From Comamonadaceae bacterium PBBC1 (GTDB taxonomy: Bacteria > Pseudomonadota > Gammaproteobacteria > Burkholderiales > Burkholderiaceae_C), in NCBI GenBank assembly GCA_002256145.1, contig NKIP01000027.1, positions 1 to 48,527 on the forward strand: DNA of 48,527 nucleotides, read 5' to 3'. Made by a program: the position numbers and the translations under genes. Below the pieces are notes generated by a model. The model searched no databases. It had not been told where the DNA came from and saw only the letters and a list, made by a program, of their open reading frames with translations. Shown piece after piece: positions 25,385 through 34,387 of this stretch (position 1 is its first letter; every line of letters starts with the position of its first letter).

Positions 25385-26548
25385 TCAGCGCCCCGCCAAA
25401 CCCATACTGCGCGAAATCACTTCTTTCATGATCTCGTTGGTTCCGCCATAAATGCGTTGCACGCGGGCGTCGGCATAGGCGCGGGTGATGGGGTATTCCC
25501 ACATGTAGCCGTAGCCGCCGTGCAGCTGCACACACTCGTCCATCACCTTGCATTGCAGGTCCGAGCACCAGTACTTGGCCATGCTGGCCGTGGCGGTGTC
25601 GAGCTTGTCTTGCAGCAGCAGTTCGCTGCATTTGTCCACAAACACGCGTGCCACCTGCACTTCGGTCTGCAACTCGGCCAGGGTGTAGCGGGTGTTTTGG
25701 TAGTTGCCCACGGCCTGGCCAAACACCTTGCGGTCTTTCACGTACTGCACCGTCCAGTCGATGGCCGCTTGCGCTGCGGCAATGCCGCCAATCGCAATCT
25801 GCAGGCGCTCCCAAGGCAGCTGCTCCATCAGGCAAATGAAGCCCTTGCCCTGCATGGCGGTGCCGCCCAGCAGCTGGTCGGCGCTGACCTTGACGTTGTC
25901 GAAAAACAATTCAGACGTGTCCTGCGCTTTGAGGCCCAACTTCTTCAAGCGTTTGCCTTTTTCAAAGCCTGGCATGCCGCGCTCAATGAGGAACAAGCTG
26001 GTGCCCTTGGCCCCGGCTGCTGGGTCGGTTTTGGCCACCAAAATCACCAAGTCGGCATGCCAGCCGTTCGTGATGAAGGTCTTGCTGCCGTTGATCAGGT
26101 ATGTGCCATCGGGCTGCAGCATGGCCGTGGTTTTCACGCCTTGCAAGTCCGAGCCCGCCGCCGGTTCGCTCATGGCAATCGCGCCTACCATCTCGCCGCT
26201 GGCCAGCTTGGGCAGGTACTTTTGTTTTTGCGCTTCGGTGCCGTAATGCAGGATGTAGGGGGCGACGATCTCGCTGTGCAGGCCATAACCAATACCGGTA
26301 AAGCCTGCGCGAGAGAGTTCCTCCATCTGCACCACCGAATACAGCTTGTCGGCGTCTGATCCGCCATAGGCCTCGGGCAGGGTCATGCACAAAAAGCCGT
26401 TTTCACTGGCTTTGTCCCAGACGGCGCGGTCTACGTAGCCCTGCTCTTCCCAGGCCTCGTGGTGGGGGGCGATTTCCTTGTCCATGAAGCGGCGAAAGCT
26501 GTCGCGAAAGGCTTCGTGGTCGGGGGTAAAGAGTGTGCGTTCGATCAT
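25385..26548 (-). CDS. Acyl-CoA dehydrogenase, long-chain type
   Basis: A 387-residue acyl-CoA dehydrogenase. AMSEPAAGSDLQGVKT binds FAD and LKAQDTSELFFDNVKV follows. The C-terminal YGGTNEIM has Gly where medium- and short-chain enzymes have the catalytic Glu. Glu247 in LPWERLQIA matches the base of long-chain acyl-CoA dehydrogenase (LCAD), so LCAD-like activity is predicted. It is divergent from a thiolase/FadJ operon with 120 bp between starts, which suggests a shared beta-oxidation promoter region. Transcription could continue through the repeat array into the TetR operon. Confidence 0.9.
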   Translation of the reverse strand: MIERTLFTPDHEAFRDSFRRFMDKEIAPHHEAWEEQGYVDRAVWDKASENGFLCMTLPEAYGGSDADKLYSVVQMEELSRAGFTGIGYGLHSEIVAPYILHYGTEAQKQKYLPKLASGEMVGAIAMSEPAAGSDLQGVKTTAMLQPDGTYLINGSKTFITNGWHADLVILVAKTDPAAGAKGTSLFLIERGMPGFEKGKRLKKLGLKAQDTSELFFDNVKVSADQLLGGTAMQGKGFICLMEQLPWERLQIAIGGIAAAQAAIDWTVQYVKDRKVFGQAVGNYQNTRYTLAELQTEVQVARVFVDKCSELLLQDKLDTATASMAKYWCSDLQCKVMDECVQLHGGYGYMWEYPITRAYADARVQRIYGGTNEIMKEVISRSMGLAGR

Positions 26549-26668
26549 GGTGTCACCTTCAGGACTTGGGGTTTTATTTATACAAAGCGGTTGCTTGGTA
26601 AAAGTCTATACTGATTGCTGAAACCCACAACTCAGGGCAAACCCCTTGATGACCCCCAGGAGACATTC

Positions 26669-27874
26669 ATGAGCGAAGCATTTGTTTACGACGCCATACG
26701 CACACCGCGTGGCAAAGGCAAAAAAGACGGTAGCCTGCACGAGGTCAAGCCCATCAGCCTCTTGAGCGGCGTGCTGCGTGAGCTGCAAAGCCGCAACCAG
26801 TTCGACACCGCTGCGGTGGACGACGTGGTCATGGGCGTGGTCTCGCCCATTGGCGAGCAGGGCTCGGTCATCCCCAAAGTTGCGGCGCTGGCGGCCGGCT
26901 GGGACTGGCGCTGCTCGGGCGTGCAGCTCAACCGCTTTTGCGCCTCGGGCTTGGAAGCGGTCAACATGGCCGCCATGAAAGTGCGCAGCGGCTGGGAAGA
27001 TCTGGTGGTGGCCGGTGGCCTGGAAAGCATGAGCCGCGTGCCCATCGGCTCTGACGGCGGTGCCTGGGCGCAAGACCCCGAAACCAACAGCGCCACGCTG
27101 TTTGTGCCACAGGGCATTGGCGCTGACCTGATCGCCACCATGAGCGGTTTCAGCCGCCACGATGTGGATGCCTTTGCGGTGGAGTCGCAAAAACGCGCCA
27201 CAGCCGCGCGTGCGGCGGGCTACTTTGATGGCTCGGTGGTGCCGGTCAAAGACAAGCTGGGCCAGATCATCCTGGCGCAAGACGAATTCATCAAGCCCAG
27301 CACCACGGTGGAAACACTGGGCGGCCTCAAAGCCTCGTTTGAACAACTGGGCGCCATGGGTTTTGACGCGGTGGCCTTGCAGCGCTACCCGCAGGTCGAG
27401 CGCATCCACCATGTGCACCACGCAGGCAACTCCTCGGGCATCGTGGACGGCGCAGCGGCGGTGTTGATCGGCTCGGAAGCCGCAGGCAAAACACACGGCC
27501 TCACACCACGCGCCCGCATTGTGTCGGTGGCCTTGTCGGGCGCTGACCCGACCATCATGCTGACGGGACCCATGCCAGCGGCCCGCAAGGCGCTGGCCAA
27601 GGCGGGCCTCACGATTGACCAGATCGATTTGTTCGAGGTGAACGAAGCCTTTGCCGCCGTGCCCATGAAGTTCATGCAAGAGATGCATGTCCCGCACGAC
27701 AAGGTGAACGTGAACGGTGGAGCCATCGCCATGGGCCACCCGCTGGGCGCCACGGGCGCAATGATCATTGGCATCTTGATCGACGAGCTGCATCGCCGCC
27801 AACTGCGCTACGGCCTGGCCACTTTGTGTGTGGGCGGTGGCATGGGCATTGCCACCATCGTTGAACGCGTTTGA
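26669..27874 (+). CDS. Acetyl-CoA C-acyltransferase (FadA-like beta-oxidation thiolase)
   Basis: A 401-residue thiolase. The nucleophile is Cys91 in LNRFCASG, with GHPLGATG and [10 protein letters not shown] at the C-terminus. It cleaves 3-oxoacyl-CoA to acetyl-CoA and a shortened acyl-CoA. AGGAGACATTC precedes the ATG at 26669; an upstream in-frame ATG at 26615 would add 18 residues unlike the family. It is followed after 16 bp by the FadJ-like multifunctional enzyme, so the two form a beta-oxidation operon with the divergent acyl-CoA dehydrogenase. It is clearly different from the thiolase at 718. Confidence 0.92.
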   Translation: MSEAFVYDAIRTPRGKGKKDGSLHEVKPISLLSGVLRELQSRNQFDTAAVDDVVMGVVSPIGEQGSVIPKVAALAAGWDWRCSGVQLNRFCASGLEAVNMAAMKVRSGWEDLVVAGGLESMSRVPIGSDGGAWAQDPETNSATLFVPQGIGADLIATMSGFSRHDVDAFAVESQKRATAARAAGYFDGSVVPVKDKLGQIILAQDEFIKPSTTVETLGGLKASFEQLGAMGFDAVALQRYPQVERIHHVHHAGNSSGIVDGAAAVLIGSEAAGKTHGLTPRARIVSVALSGADPTIMLTGPMPAARKALAKAGLTIDQIDLFEVNEAFAAVPMKFMQEMHVPHDKVNVNGGAIAMGHPLGATGAMIIGILIDELHRRQLRYGLATLCVGGGMGIATIVERV

Positions 27875-27890
27875 CCGGGGAGACACCAAA

Positions 27891-30050
27891 ATGATTTTGA
27901 AAACACTGCGCTACGAACTGGCGGACGGCATCGCCACCATCACCTTTGACGAGCAAGGCTCGCCGGTCAACACCATGTGTCTGCAATGGCAGGCCGACCT
28001 GACCCAGGCGGCTGAGCAGGTGGCCAAAGACAAGTCATCTTTAAAAGGGATCATCCTGGCCTCTGCCAAGTCCACCTTCTTTGCAGGGGCCGACCTCAAG
28101 GGCGTGATGCGCTCGCAAGCCTCGGACGGCCCGCGTGTCTTTGTCGAAATCGAAGGCATCAAAAAAGCGTTTCGCACCATCGAGACCCTGGGCGTGCCTG
28201 TGGTCAGCTGCCTCAACGGCACGGCGCTGGGCGGTGGCTGGGAAGTGGCGCTCATCGGCCACTACCGCATCGCCACGGCCAACCCCAAAACGCAGTTTGG
28301 CCTGCCCGAGGTCACGCTGGGTTTGATTCCCGGTGGCGGCGGCATCACCAAGATGACGCGCCAGCTGGGCCTGCTGGCTGCGCAGCCCTATGTGCTGGAA
28401 AGCAAACTCTTTGGCCCCGAAGAAGCGCAAAAGCTCGGCCTGGTGCACGAGATCGTGGCCAGCGACGACGAGCTGCGCCCCCGCGCTCTGGCGCACATTG
28501 CGGCAGCCCAAGGCCAGCCCGAAGCGGCCCAGCACCTGTGGGACCGCAAGGATTACAAAATGCCCGGCGGCACGCCGAGCAACCCCAAGATCGCGGGCAT
28601 GCTGAGTGTGGCCCCGGCCGTGCTCAAGCAAAAAACACGCGGCCTGTACCCCGCACCCGAAGCGGCGCTGGCCGCCATGGTCGAAGGCGCGATGGTGGAC
28701 TTTGACACCGCCATGCGCATCGAAAGCCGTTACCTCGCAGGTCTGATGACCAGCCAGGTGGCGCGCAACATGATCAACACCTTCTTCTTCAACATGAACA
28801 GCATCAAGGGCGGTCAAAGCCGCCCCAAGGCTGCACCACGCTACAAGCCGCAAAAGGTGGGCATTTTGGGTGCGGGCATGATGGGCTCGGGCATTGCCTA
28901 TTCACAAGCCAGCCGGGGCATCGCCACCGTGCTCAAAGACGTGAGCCAAGAAGCCGCAGAAAAAGGCAAGGCCTACAGCCACAAGCTCACGCAAAAGCGC
29001 GTGGACAAAGGCCGCATGACTGCGGACAAACAAGCGGCTTTGTTGTCACTCATCCAGCCCACGGCCAGCGCTGCCGACCTCAAGGGCTGCGACCTGATCA
29101 TCGAAGCCGTGTTTGAAAACCGCGAACTCAAGGCCAAGGTCACGCAAGAGGCCGAGCCCATGCTGGCCGAAGGCGGCTTCTTTGCCAGCAACACCTCGAC
29201 CTTGCCCATCAGCGGCTTGGCCACAGCCAGCGCCAGCGCTAATAAATTCGTGGGCATCCACTTCTTCAGCCCCGTCGACAAGATGCAGCTGGTGGAGATC
29301 ATCCGTGGTGCACAGACCGATGACGAAACCATCGCACGGGCCTATGACTATGTGCAGGCGCTGGGCAAGCTGCCGATTGTGGTGAACGACTCGCGTGGCT
29401 TTTACACCAGCCGCACCTTCGGCACCTTTGTCATGGAAGGCGCGGCCATGCTGGGCGAGGGCATCCCCGCCCCCGTGATCGAGAACCTGGCCATGCAAGT
29501 GGGCATGCCCGTCGGCCCGCTGGCCGTGCTGGACGAAACCGCGCTGTCGCTGTCGGTGCATGTGCTGGACCAAACCCGCGAAGACTTTGCCAAAGAAGGC
29601 AAAACCCACACCGCCACGCCCGGCGAATTGTTGGTTGAGCGCATGGTCAAAGAACTCAAGCGCCCCGGCCGCGCCGCAGGCGGTGGGTTTTACGACTACC
29701 CCGCAGGACAGAAAAAGACGCTGTGGCCCGAACTGAAAACCCGCTTTGAAAAAGCGGACGTGGTCTATAGCCAGCAAGACGTCAAAGACCGCCTGCTGTA
29801 CCGCCAAGCCGTGGAAACCGCCCGCTGCCTGCAAGAAGGTGTGCTGACCTCGGTGCACGACGGCAACATCGGCTCGATCTTCGGCATCGGCTTTCCGGCT
29901 TGGACGGGTGGGGCGCTGCAGTTCATCTATGGACAGGGCGTGGATGTGTTTGCCAAGCGTTGTGCTGAATTGGCGGCGTTGTATGGCGCGGGCTTTGCGT
30001 TGACAGCGGAAGTGATTGCGAGCTTGAAGCAGCATCAGCCGTTGTATTGA
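27891..30050 (+). CDS. FadJ/FadB-type enoyl-CoA hydratase and 3-hydroxyacyl-CoA dehydrogenase
   Basis: A 719-residue multifunctional enzyme. The N-terminal crotonase domain (about 1-200) has STFFAGADLKG and CLNGTALGGGWEVAL. A Rossmann 3-hydroxyacyl-CoA dehydrogenase domain starts near 322 with VGILGAGMMGSGIAY. The C-terminal 3HCDH domains contain GFYTSRTFGTF. It hydrates 2-enoyl-CoA and oxidises the product to 3-oxoacyl-CoA for the thiolase just upstream. GGGGAGACACC precedes the ATG at 27891. The partner thiolase lies upstream rather than downstream. It converges on the AbiE toxin gene, with only 31 bp between the two coding ends. Confidence 0.92.
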   Translation: MILKTLRYELADGIATITFDEQGSPVNTMCLQWQADLTQAAEQVAKDKSSLKGIILASAKSTFFAGADLKGVMRSQASDGPRVFVEIEGIKKAFRTIETLGVPVVSCLNGTALGGGWEVALIGHYRIATANPKTQFGLPEVTLGLIPGGGGITKMTRQLGLLAAQPYVLESKLFGPEEAQKLGLVHEIVASDDELRPRALAHIAAAQGQPEAAQHLWDRKDYKMPGGTPSNPKIAGMLSVAPAVLKQKTRGLYPAPEAALAAMVEGAMVDFDTAMRIESRYLAGLMTSQVARNMINTFFFNMNSIKGGQSRPKAAPRYKPQKVGILGAGMMGSGIAYSQASRGIATVLKDVSQEAAEKGKAYSHKLTQKRVDKGRMTADKQAALLSLIQPTASAADLKGCDLIIEAVFENRELKAKVTQEAEPMLAEGGFFASNTSTLPISGLATASASANKFVGIHFFSPVDKMQLVEIIRGAQTDDETIARAYDYVQALGKLPIVVNDSRGFYTSRTFGTFVMEGAAMLGEGIPAPVIENLAMQVGMPVGPLAVLDETALSLSVHVLDQTREDFAKEGKTHTATPGELLVERMVKELKRPGRAAGGGFYDYPAGQKKTLWPELKTRFEKADVVYSQQDVKDRLLYRQAVETARCLQEGVLTSVHDGNIGSIFGIGFPAWTGGALQFIYGQGVDVFAKRCAELAALYGAGFALTAEVIASLKQHQPLY

Positions 30051-30081
30051 AGGCTGGATGCCAGTCAAAGCATGGTTGTGG

Positions 30082-30915
30082 CTATCTGGAAACCAGCTTT
30101 TCGCGCAACAGTTCAATGACCGAATTGAGCGGTGGTGCCTGAAGCTGGTTCTTTTGAAGGAAGGCCTGCCATTGCTTGCTTTTCTGCGGATCGTGACCAA
30201 AGACAGGTGAAAAACCAATGGGCGTCGATGTCGGCATGGGTGTTTGACGCCGTTCAAGCGTGGCTGCGATGGCCGTTTGCATCATTTCAGGATCGAGCGC
30301 TTGGGTCGAGAGTAAGACCCACAGATCAAAGTAATCCTTGAGGCGGGTGTTGGCCATACCCAACGAAACGATGGCTTCGAACTTCTCGGCCACCACGGTG
30401 TAACGCGGATAGACCCTGATCCTGGGCGCAGGCAGGTCCGCCAGCATCACCGGATAGTCGGCCAGCTCCGGCGCTGGTGTGACGGCATCACCATAGCCAA
30501 TGTCGATTTGCACCGGGCAGCGTGCACCATCGAGCTGGCCTTGCAGCGTGACGCGCAACCCCGAGTAGTTGGCATCCTTGCGAATCTCGGTGACTTGAAT
30601 GCTGCCTGAGTCAAACACAATGGCGTCATCGCATTCAATACCGCAAATTTCGCGAAACACCTCATGCACAATGGGTTCTTCTGCCAATCCAAAACCCAGC
30701 AGGTCAATGTCACGGGTGGGCCGATGCGGAACATCGAACCACATGTCAAACAGCAATGCGCCCTTGAGCAAAAAATGGTCTTTATTGGACGAAATACTCA
30801 ATCGGTAGAGCAGACGTTCCAAGCCGTAGCGGGTCAAAACCAGCGAGAAATCCAGCTGGTCGGCTTTGGCCTTGTTGAGCAGTCTGGCCCTGACCGATGC
30901 AGGCTTGTTGATCAT
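30082..30915 (-). CDS. abiEii: AbiEii-type nucleotidyltransferase toxin
   Basis: A 277-residue nucleotidyltransferase of the AbiEii/MenT-like family. HFLLKGALL at 47-55 and the TRDIDLLG metal-binding DxD (Asp69, Asp71) form the active site. VVAEKFEAIVSLG and LKDYFDLWVL follow in the C-terminal half. It is the toxin of a type IV toxin-antitoxin abortive-infection system. The start at 30915 overlaps the stop of the antitoxin gene (ATGA), which sets the toxin downstream and coupled, as usual. The frame upstream of 30915 is not part of the protein. All key residues are present, so it should be active. Confidence 0.9.
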   Translation of the reverse strand: MINKPASVRARLLNKAKADQLDFSLVLTRYGLERLLYRLSISSNKDHFLLKGALLFDMWFDVPHRPTRDIDLLGFGLAEEPIVHEVFREICGIECDDAIVFDSGSIQVTEIRKDANYSGLRVTLQGQLDGARCPVQIDIGYGDAVTPAPELADYPVMLADLPAPRIRVYPRYTVVAEKFEAIVSLGMANTRLKDYFDLWVLLSTQALDPEMMQTAIAATLERRQTPMPTSTPIGFSPVFGHDPQKSKQWQAFLQKNQLQAPPLNSVIELLREKLVSR

Positions 30916-31514
30916 GCGGTCAGCCCTTCGAGGTAAGGCCGCATCACGTTTTGTACGCGGCAAATTTGCCCGTAGTGCCAAAGCTCATCCATCGTGACCC
31001 GCTTGGCGTGCCATGCTTCTTTCAGCGCTTCCAGTGCCACGTCCAGGCCGATTTTGTTTCGGAACTTGAAGCAGTCCGCGATGGTTTTGGCCACGCACGT
31101 CACTTTGACTGAAACGCCTTCAATGTCGTGTAGCGCCACGCCCTCGGTCAGCGCTGAGCCACTGAAACGCGCGACGCGCAGGGGCGGGTAATTCAGCTGT
31201 GGTGCGCGGGCTTTGTTGTCCACAGCCACCCACACCTCAAAGGGTGCTTGCGTCGTCAGTCCGTGAAAAGCCAGTGCAGACAGCAAACACACCAACACTT
31301 GCGGGCGTTTGCTCGCCACTTCGGCCAAGCCAGCGAACTCGGAGGCTTGGCGCTGGGGCAGTGCATACAGCCCCCGACTGAGCTTGAGAATCAGCCCCCG
31401 GCGGGCCAGTTGCGCAAGATACAGACGCGAGCGACCCTGTGCCACGGCATCACTGGGCCGCAGCAGTGCCTTGCCTTGGGCAAGAGCTGCGAGGGAGGCT
31501 GGGGTTGGTGACAT
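30912..31514 (-). CDS. abiEi: AbiEi-type antitoxin/transcriptional regulator
   Basis: A 200-residue antitoxin. The N-terminal winged helix-turn-helix (about 15-70) reads GLILKLSRGLYALP, and the C-terminal domain carries VTCVAKTIADCFKFRNKIG and ALEALKEAW, both familiar in AbiEi proteins. It should counter the toxin and bind its own promoter. The start at 31514 has no ribosome site and lies right at the predicted transcription start, so the message may be leaderless. It is coupled to the toxin gene by ATGA. Confidence 0.88.
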   Translation of the reverse strand: MSPTPASLAALAQGKALLRPSDAVAQGRSRLYLAQLARRGLILKLSRGLYALPQRQASEFAGLAEVASKRPQVLVCLLSALAFHGLTTQAPFEVWVAVDNKARAPQLNYPPLRVARFSGSALTEGVALHDIEGVSVKVTCVAKTIADCFKFRNKIGLDVALEALKEAWHAKRVTMDELWHYGQICRVQNVMRPYLEGLTA

Positions 31515-31519
31515 GGCTA

Positions 31520-31548
31520 AATTATTTCATAAAGTTGGTAGTTGTCAA
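31520..31548 (-). promoter_or_regulatory. Promoter of the AbiE operon
   Basis: On the minus strand a consensus -35 TTGACA (31543-31548) is followed after 17 bp by ATAATT (31520-31525). Transcription would begin at about 31513-31514, the first base of the abiEi ATG. This predicts a leaderless mRNA. Confidence 0.6.
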
Positions 31549-31574
31549 TAAATACCAGCAATATGCAATATTTC

Positions 31575-31751
31575 AAGTCGACTCATGACCTGATTGGCGG
31601 CCAAACGCAGAGCGCCCAAGACGCCCGCATGCTGGAGTTCCGCTGGCTACTGGAAGAACTGTGTGTGAGCTTCTTCGCGCAAGAGCTGCGCACCCCGCAG
31701 CCCTTTAGCATCAAGCGGCTGAAGAAGGCTTGGGGGCAGTTGAATCATTGA
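31575..31751 (+). pseudogene. Remnant of the 3' end of hrpA (ATP-dependent RNA helicase)
   Basis: A short plus-strand frame ends in LEFRWLLEELCVSFFAQELRTP and then IKRLKKAWGQLNH. This matches the C-terminus of HrpA helicases as I recall it (LEELRVSLFAQEL, KRLEKAW). HrpA has about 1300 residues, so only the last 50-60 remain, with no promoter or start. It is a scar lying exactly between the AbiE pair and the hsd locus, and marks an old junction. The left limit is approximate. Confidence 0.7.
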
Positions 31752-31761
31752 GGCCTTCAAT

Positions 31762-32046
31762 TTAGTTGCTCTTGAAAAGTGCAAGTAACACTTGACCGGC
31801 TAGCCCGATGACGGTGATTAAATAGAACACTGATTGATGTCGCATAACAAAGTCAACGACAGTGCGAGATCGACCAGTTTTGCTCCATGAGCGATACTTT
31901 TTTGTGTCGACGTTGTGCAACGTTCCAGCGCGATCCACAACTTTTTCTACACTGAACTCAAGTGCTGCGTAGGGCAAAAGTGAAAGAATGGTTCCGATGT
32001 TGGCCAAAAGAAGTAGGACAAATTCCAAATTTTTCAAGCTGATCAT
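31762..32046 (-). CDS. Small two-TM membrane protein of unknown function
   Basis: A 94-residue protein that I do not recognise. It has a hydrophobic segment at about residues 8-30, a basic polar middle (DTKKYRSWSKTGRSR), and a second hydrophobic segment at about 72-91. It is thus a hairpin membrane protein with a charged loop. The ATG at 32046 has a good GAGGA site and lies 7 bp after the hsdR stop, so it is the last gene of the restriction operon. It could be cargo or an effector of the defence locus; that is inference from position only. Confidence 0.6.
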   Translation of the reverse strand: MISLKNLEFVLLLLANIGTILSLLPYAALEFSVEKVVDRAGTLHNVDTKKYRSWSKTGRSRTVVDFVMRHQSVFYLITVIGLAGQVLLALFKSN

Positions 32047-32053
32047 CAAATCC

Positions 32054-34387
32054 TCACGTATATAAATACCGCTGCATCCCCACAAACGCCTGCCTGACCT
32101 GCACCGCATCCCCCAATTCCGCCATCGCGTCATTCAGCGCGTTGTAGCGCAGCTTGAGCAACGGGGTGAGTTTGTCGGCGTCGAGTTGGTCTACGCCTTG
32201 AGTCACATATTGGTCGAGCACAAAGGCCAAGAAGGCTTGTTGCTTTTCCCCATACGTCACTGCGTTGTGCGCCTTGGCGCGATCTGCACGGGTGGCGCGG
32301 GTTTCGGTGGGCAGGGCAAAGGCCACATAGGCCAGCACGTCGAAGAGATCGCTTTTTTCGGCTTCGATGATGCGTTGCATCTCGCGCAGCGGATCGCGGC
32401 CAAAGCCTTTGTCGGCCAGGCCGCTCAGCAGTGCTTTGCGCGTGGTCGGGTCGGCCCACAGGGTGCGCAGTTCGTCTTCGTTTTTAAAGAAGTCTGGCAG
32501 GGCGCCAAACAGGCTCTCCAGAAACTGCGCGGGTGACAGCGGCTTGCCGTCTGGCCCCCAGTAGCTGGTGGAGGTGATGTGTTGGATGGTGCGAGTTTTG
32601 CCGTCGGCCAGTTTGACCACCAGCTTGGCTGGGCGCTCTTCGCCCGGCATGCTCACTTTGGGTGGCTCGGTCGGGTCTTGCGGTTGCCAGCTCGGGGGCA
32701 AAGGCTTTTCTGTGGGGGGCTCGGGCTCCACAGGTTCGCCGTCCCACTCCGGGTCGCTGAACAGGTGGTGCGCCTTCACAAAGTCGTAGATCGTGAAATA
32801 GTCCTTGCCGTCATACAGGCGCGTGCCACGCCCGATGATTTGCTTGAACTCGATCATCGAATTCACGGGCCGCATCAGCACGATGTTGCGCACGTTGCGG
32901 GCGTCCACGCCTGTCGAGAGTTTTTGCGACGTGGTCAGGATGGTGGGCAGCGATTTTTCGTTATCCTGAAACTGGCTCAGGTGCTGTTCGCCCAGCTTGC
33001 CGTCGTTGGCTGTCACGCGCACGCAGTAGTCGGGCGCGGGGCTGATCTTGATCTGGTTGATCAAGTCGCGCACCAGCAGGGCGTGCGCTTGGGTGGCGCA
33101 AAACACGATGGTTTTTTCGCGCTGGTCGATGCTGTCCATGAACAGCTTGACGCGGTAGGCCTCGCGCTCTTTGATCTCGATGCTGCGGTTGAAGTCTTTT
33201 TCTTCGTAGCGCTTGCCTTGCTGTACTTCGCCGTCCAGCACCATGTCGTCGGCGGTGTAGATGTAGTCGTCCAGCGTGGTCACGATCTGCTTGACACGAA
33301 ACGGCGTCAAAAAGCCATCGTTGATCCCGTCCTTGAGCGAGTAGGTGTAAACCGGGTCACCGAAATAGCCATAGGTGTCGGCGTTGATCGTGCGCTTGGG
33401 TGTGGCCGTTAGGCCCAGCTGCACGGCGGGGCTGAAGTACTCCAGAATCGCCCGCCAGCTGCCTTCGTCATTCGCGCCGCCCCGGTGGCACTCGTCGATG
33501 ATGATGAAGTCAAAGAAGTCCGGTGGGTATTCGCCAAAGTAGGGGGTCTCCCCCGGCCCGCTCATGAAGGTCTGGAAGATCGTGAAGAACACGCTGCCGT
33601 TCTTGGGCACGCGGCCTTTCTTCTTGATGTCGCTGGGGTCGATGCGAACCACCGCATCTTCGGGGAAGGGCGAGAACGCGGTGAACGCCTGATCGGCCAA
33701 GATGTTGCGGTCTGCCAAAAACAAAATGCGTGGGCGGCGGCTGGGCTCTGTGCCTTCTCTCCAGTCTTTGAGGTTCCAACGGCTGTGAAACAGCTTCCAA
33801 GCCAGCTGAAACGCGATGAAGGTTTTGCCCGTGCCTGTGGCCAGCGTCAGCAACACACGGTCTTTGCCATTGGCCACCGCCTCCAGCACGCGGGTGATGG
33901 CGCTCACTTGGTAATAGCGGCCCATCCAGGTGCCGCCTTTGTCTTCGAGCGGCACGGCGGCAAAGCGTTTGCGCCAAGCGGCCGCTTGCGCCTCACTCTC
34001 ACCAAAGGCCATGTCCCACAGCTCGTCGGGCGTGGGGTAGCGGGCCACTTCGCCCTCGGCCCCCGTGTGCATGTCGATGCCGTAAATGCCCTGGCCGTTG
34101 GTGGCGTAGGTGTGTCGAATGGCCAGCTTGGTCGCGTAGCTCTTGGCTTGGCCCACCCCCTCGGTCAGCGGCTTGGCCCAGGCCTTGGCCTCGATCAGCG
34201 CCAGCTTGGTGTTGCGGTAGACCAGCACATAGTCGGCAATGTCGGCCCGCGCCCGCTTGCCCGCGCCCTGCAGGCGACCCGCCGTGATGTTGTGCTCCCG
34301 CAAGATGCGGCTGCCATCCACCTGGCCCCAGCCTGCGGCGGCCAGGGCGGGGTCGATGTGTTCGGCGCGGGTTTCGGCTTCGTTCAT
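32054..34387 (-). CDS. hsdR: Type I restriction enzyme R subunit HsdR
   Basis: A 777-residue restriction and translocation subunit of the EcoAI/EcoEI (type IB) kind. The N-terminal nuclease domain has D49/D52 and LIEAKAW (Glu67, Lys69), fitting PD-(D/E)xK. The SF2 motor has Walker A ATGTGKT at 183-189, DECHRGG near 297 and LTATPKR near 321. IIGRGTRLYDG is motif VI. A C-terminal EcoEI_R-like domain binds HsdM/S. A proline-rich linker lies near 540-575. The start overlaps the stop of the BRO-N gene (ATGA). The same first 13 codons occur as a scar at 35347-35386. The gene looks intact and functional. Confidence 0.94.
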   Translation of the reverse strand: MNEAETRAEHIDPALAAAGWGQVDGSRILREHNITAGRLQGAGKRARADIADYVLVYRNTKLALIEAKAWAKPLTEGVGQAKSYATKLAIRHTYATNGQGIYGIDMHTGAEGEVARYPTPDELWDMAFGESEAQAAAWRKRFAAVPLEDKGGTWMGRYYQVSAITRVLEAVANGKDRVLLTLATGTGKTFIAFQLAWKLFHSRWNLKDWREGTEPSRRPRILFLADRNILADQAFTAFSPFPEDAVVRIDPSDIKKKGRVPKNGSVFFTIFQTFMSGPGETPYFGEYPPDFFDFIIIDECHRGGANDEGSWRAILEYFSPAVQLGLTATPKRTINADTYGYFGDPVYTYSLKDGINDGFLTPFRVKQIVTTLDDYIYTADDMVLDGEVQQGKRYEEKDFNRSIEIKEREAYRVKLFMDSIDQREKTIVFCATQAHALLVRDLINQIKISPAPDYCVRVTANDGKLGEQHLSQFQDNEKSLPTILTTSQKLSTGVDARNVRNIVLMRPVNSMIEFKQIIGRGTRLYDGKDYFTIYDFVKAHHLFSDPEWDGEPVEPEPPTEKPLPPSWQPQDPTEPPKVSMPGEERPAKLVVKLADGKTRTIQHITSTSYWGPDGKPLSPAQFLESLFGALPDFFKNEDELRTLWADPTTRKALLSGLADKGFGRDPLREMQRIIEAEKSDLFDVLAYVAFALPTETRATRADRAKAHNAVTYGEKQQAFLAFVLDQYVTQGVDQLDADKLTPLLKLRYNALNDAMAELGDAVQVRQAFVGMQRYLYT

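Noticed and set aside
25035..25835. A 266-codon minus-strand frame across the repeat array
   Set aside because: It reads REP-like repeats (VTPGLTRGP units) and then the wrong frame of the acyl-CoA dehydrogenase; it is a well-known spurious kind of protein.
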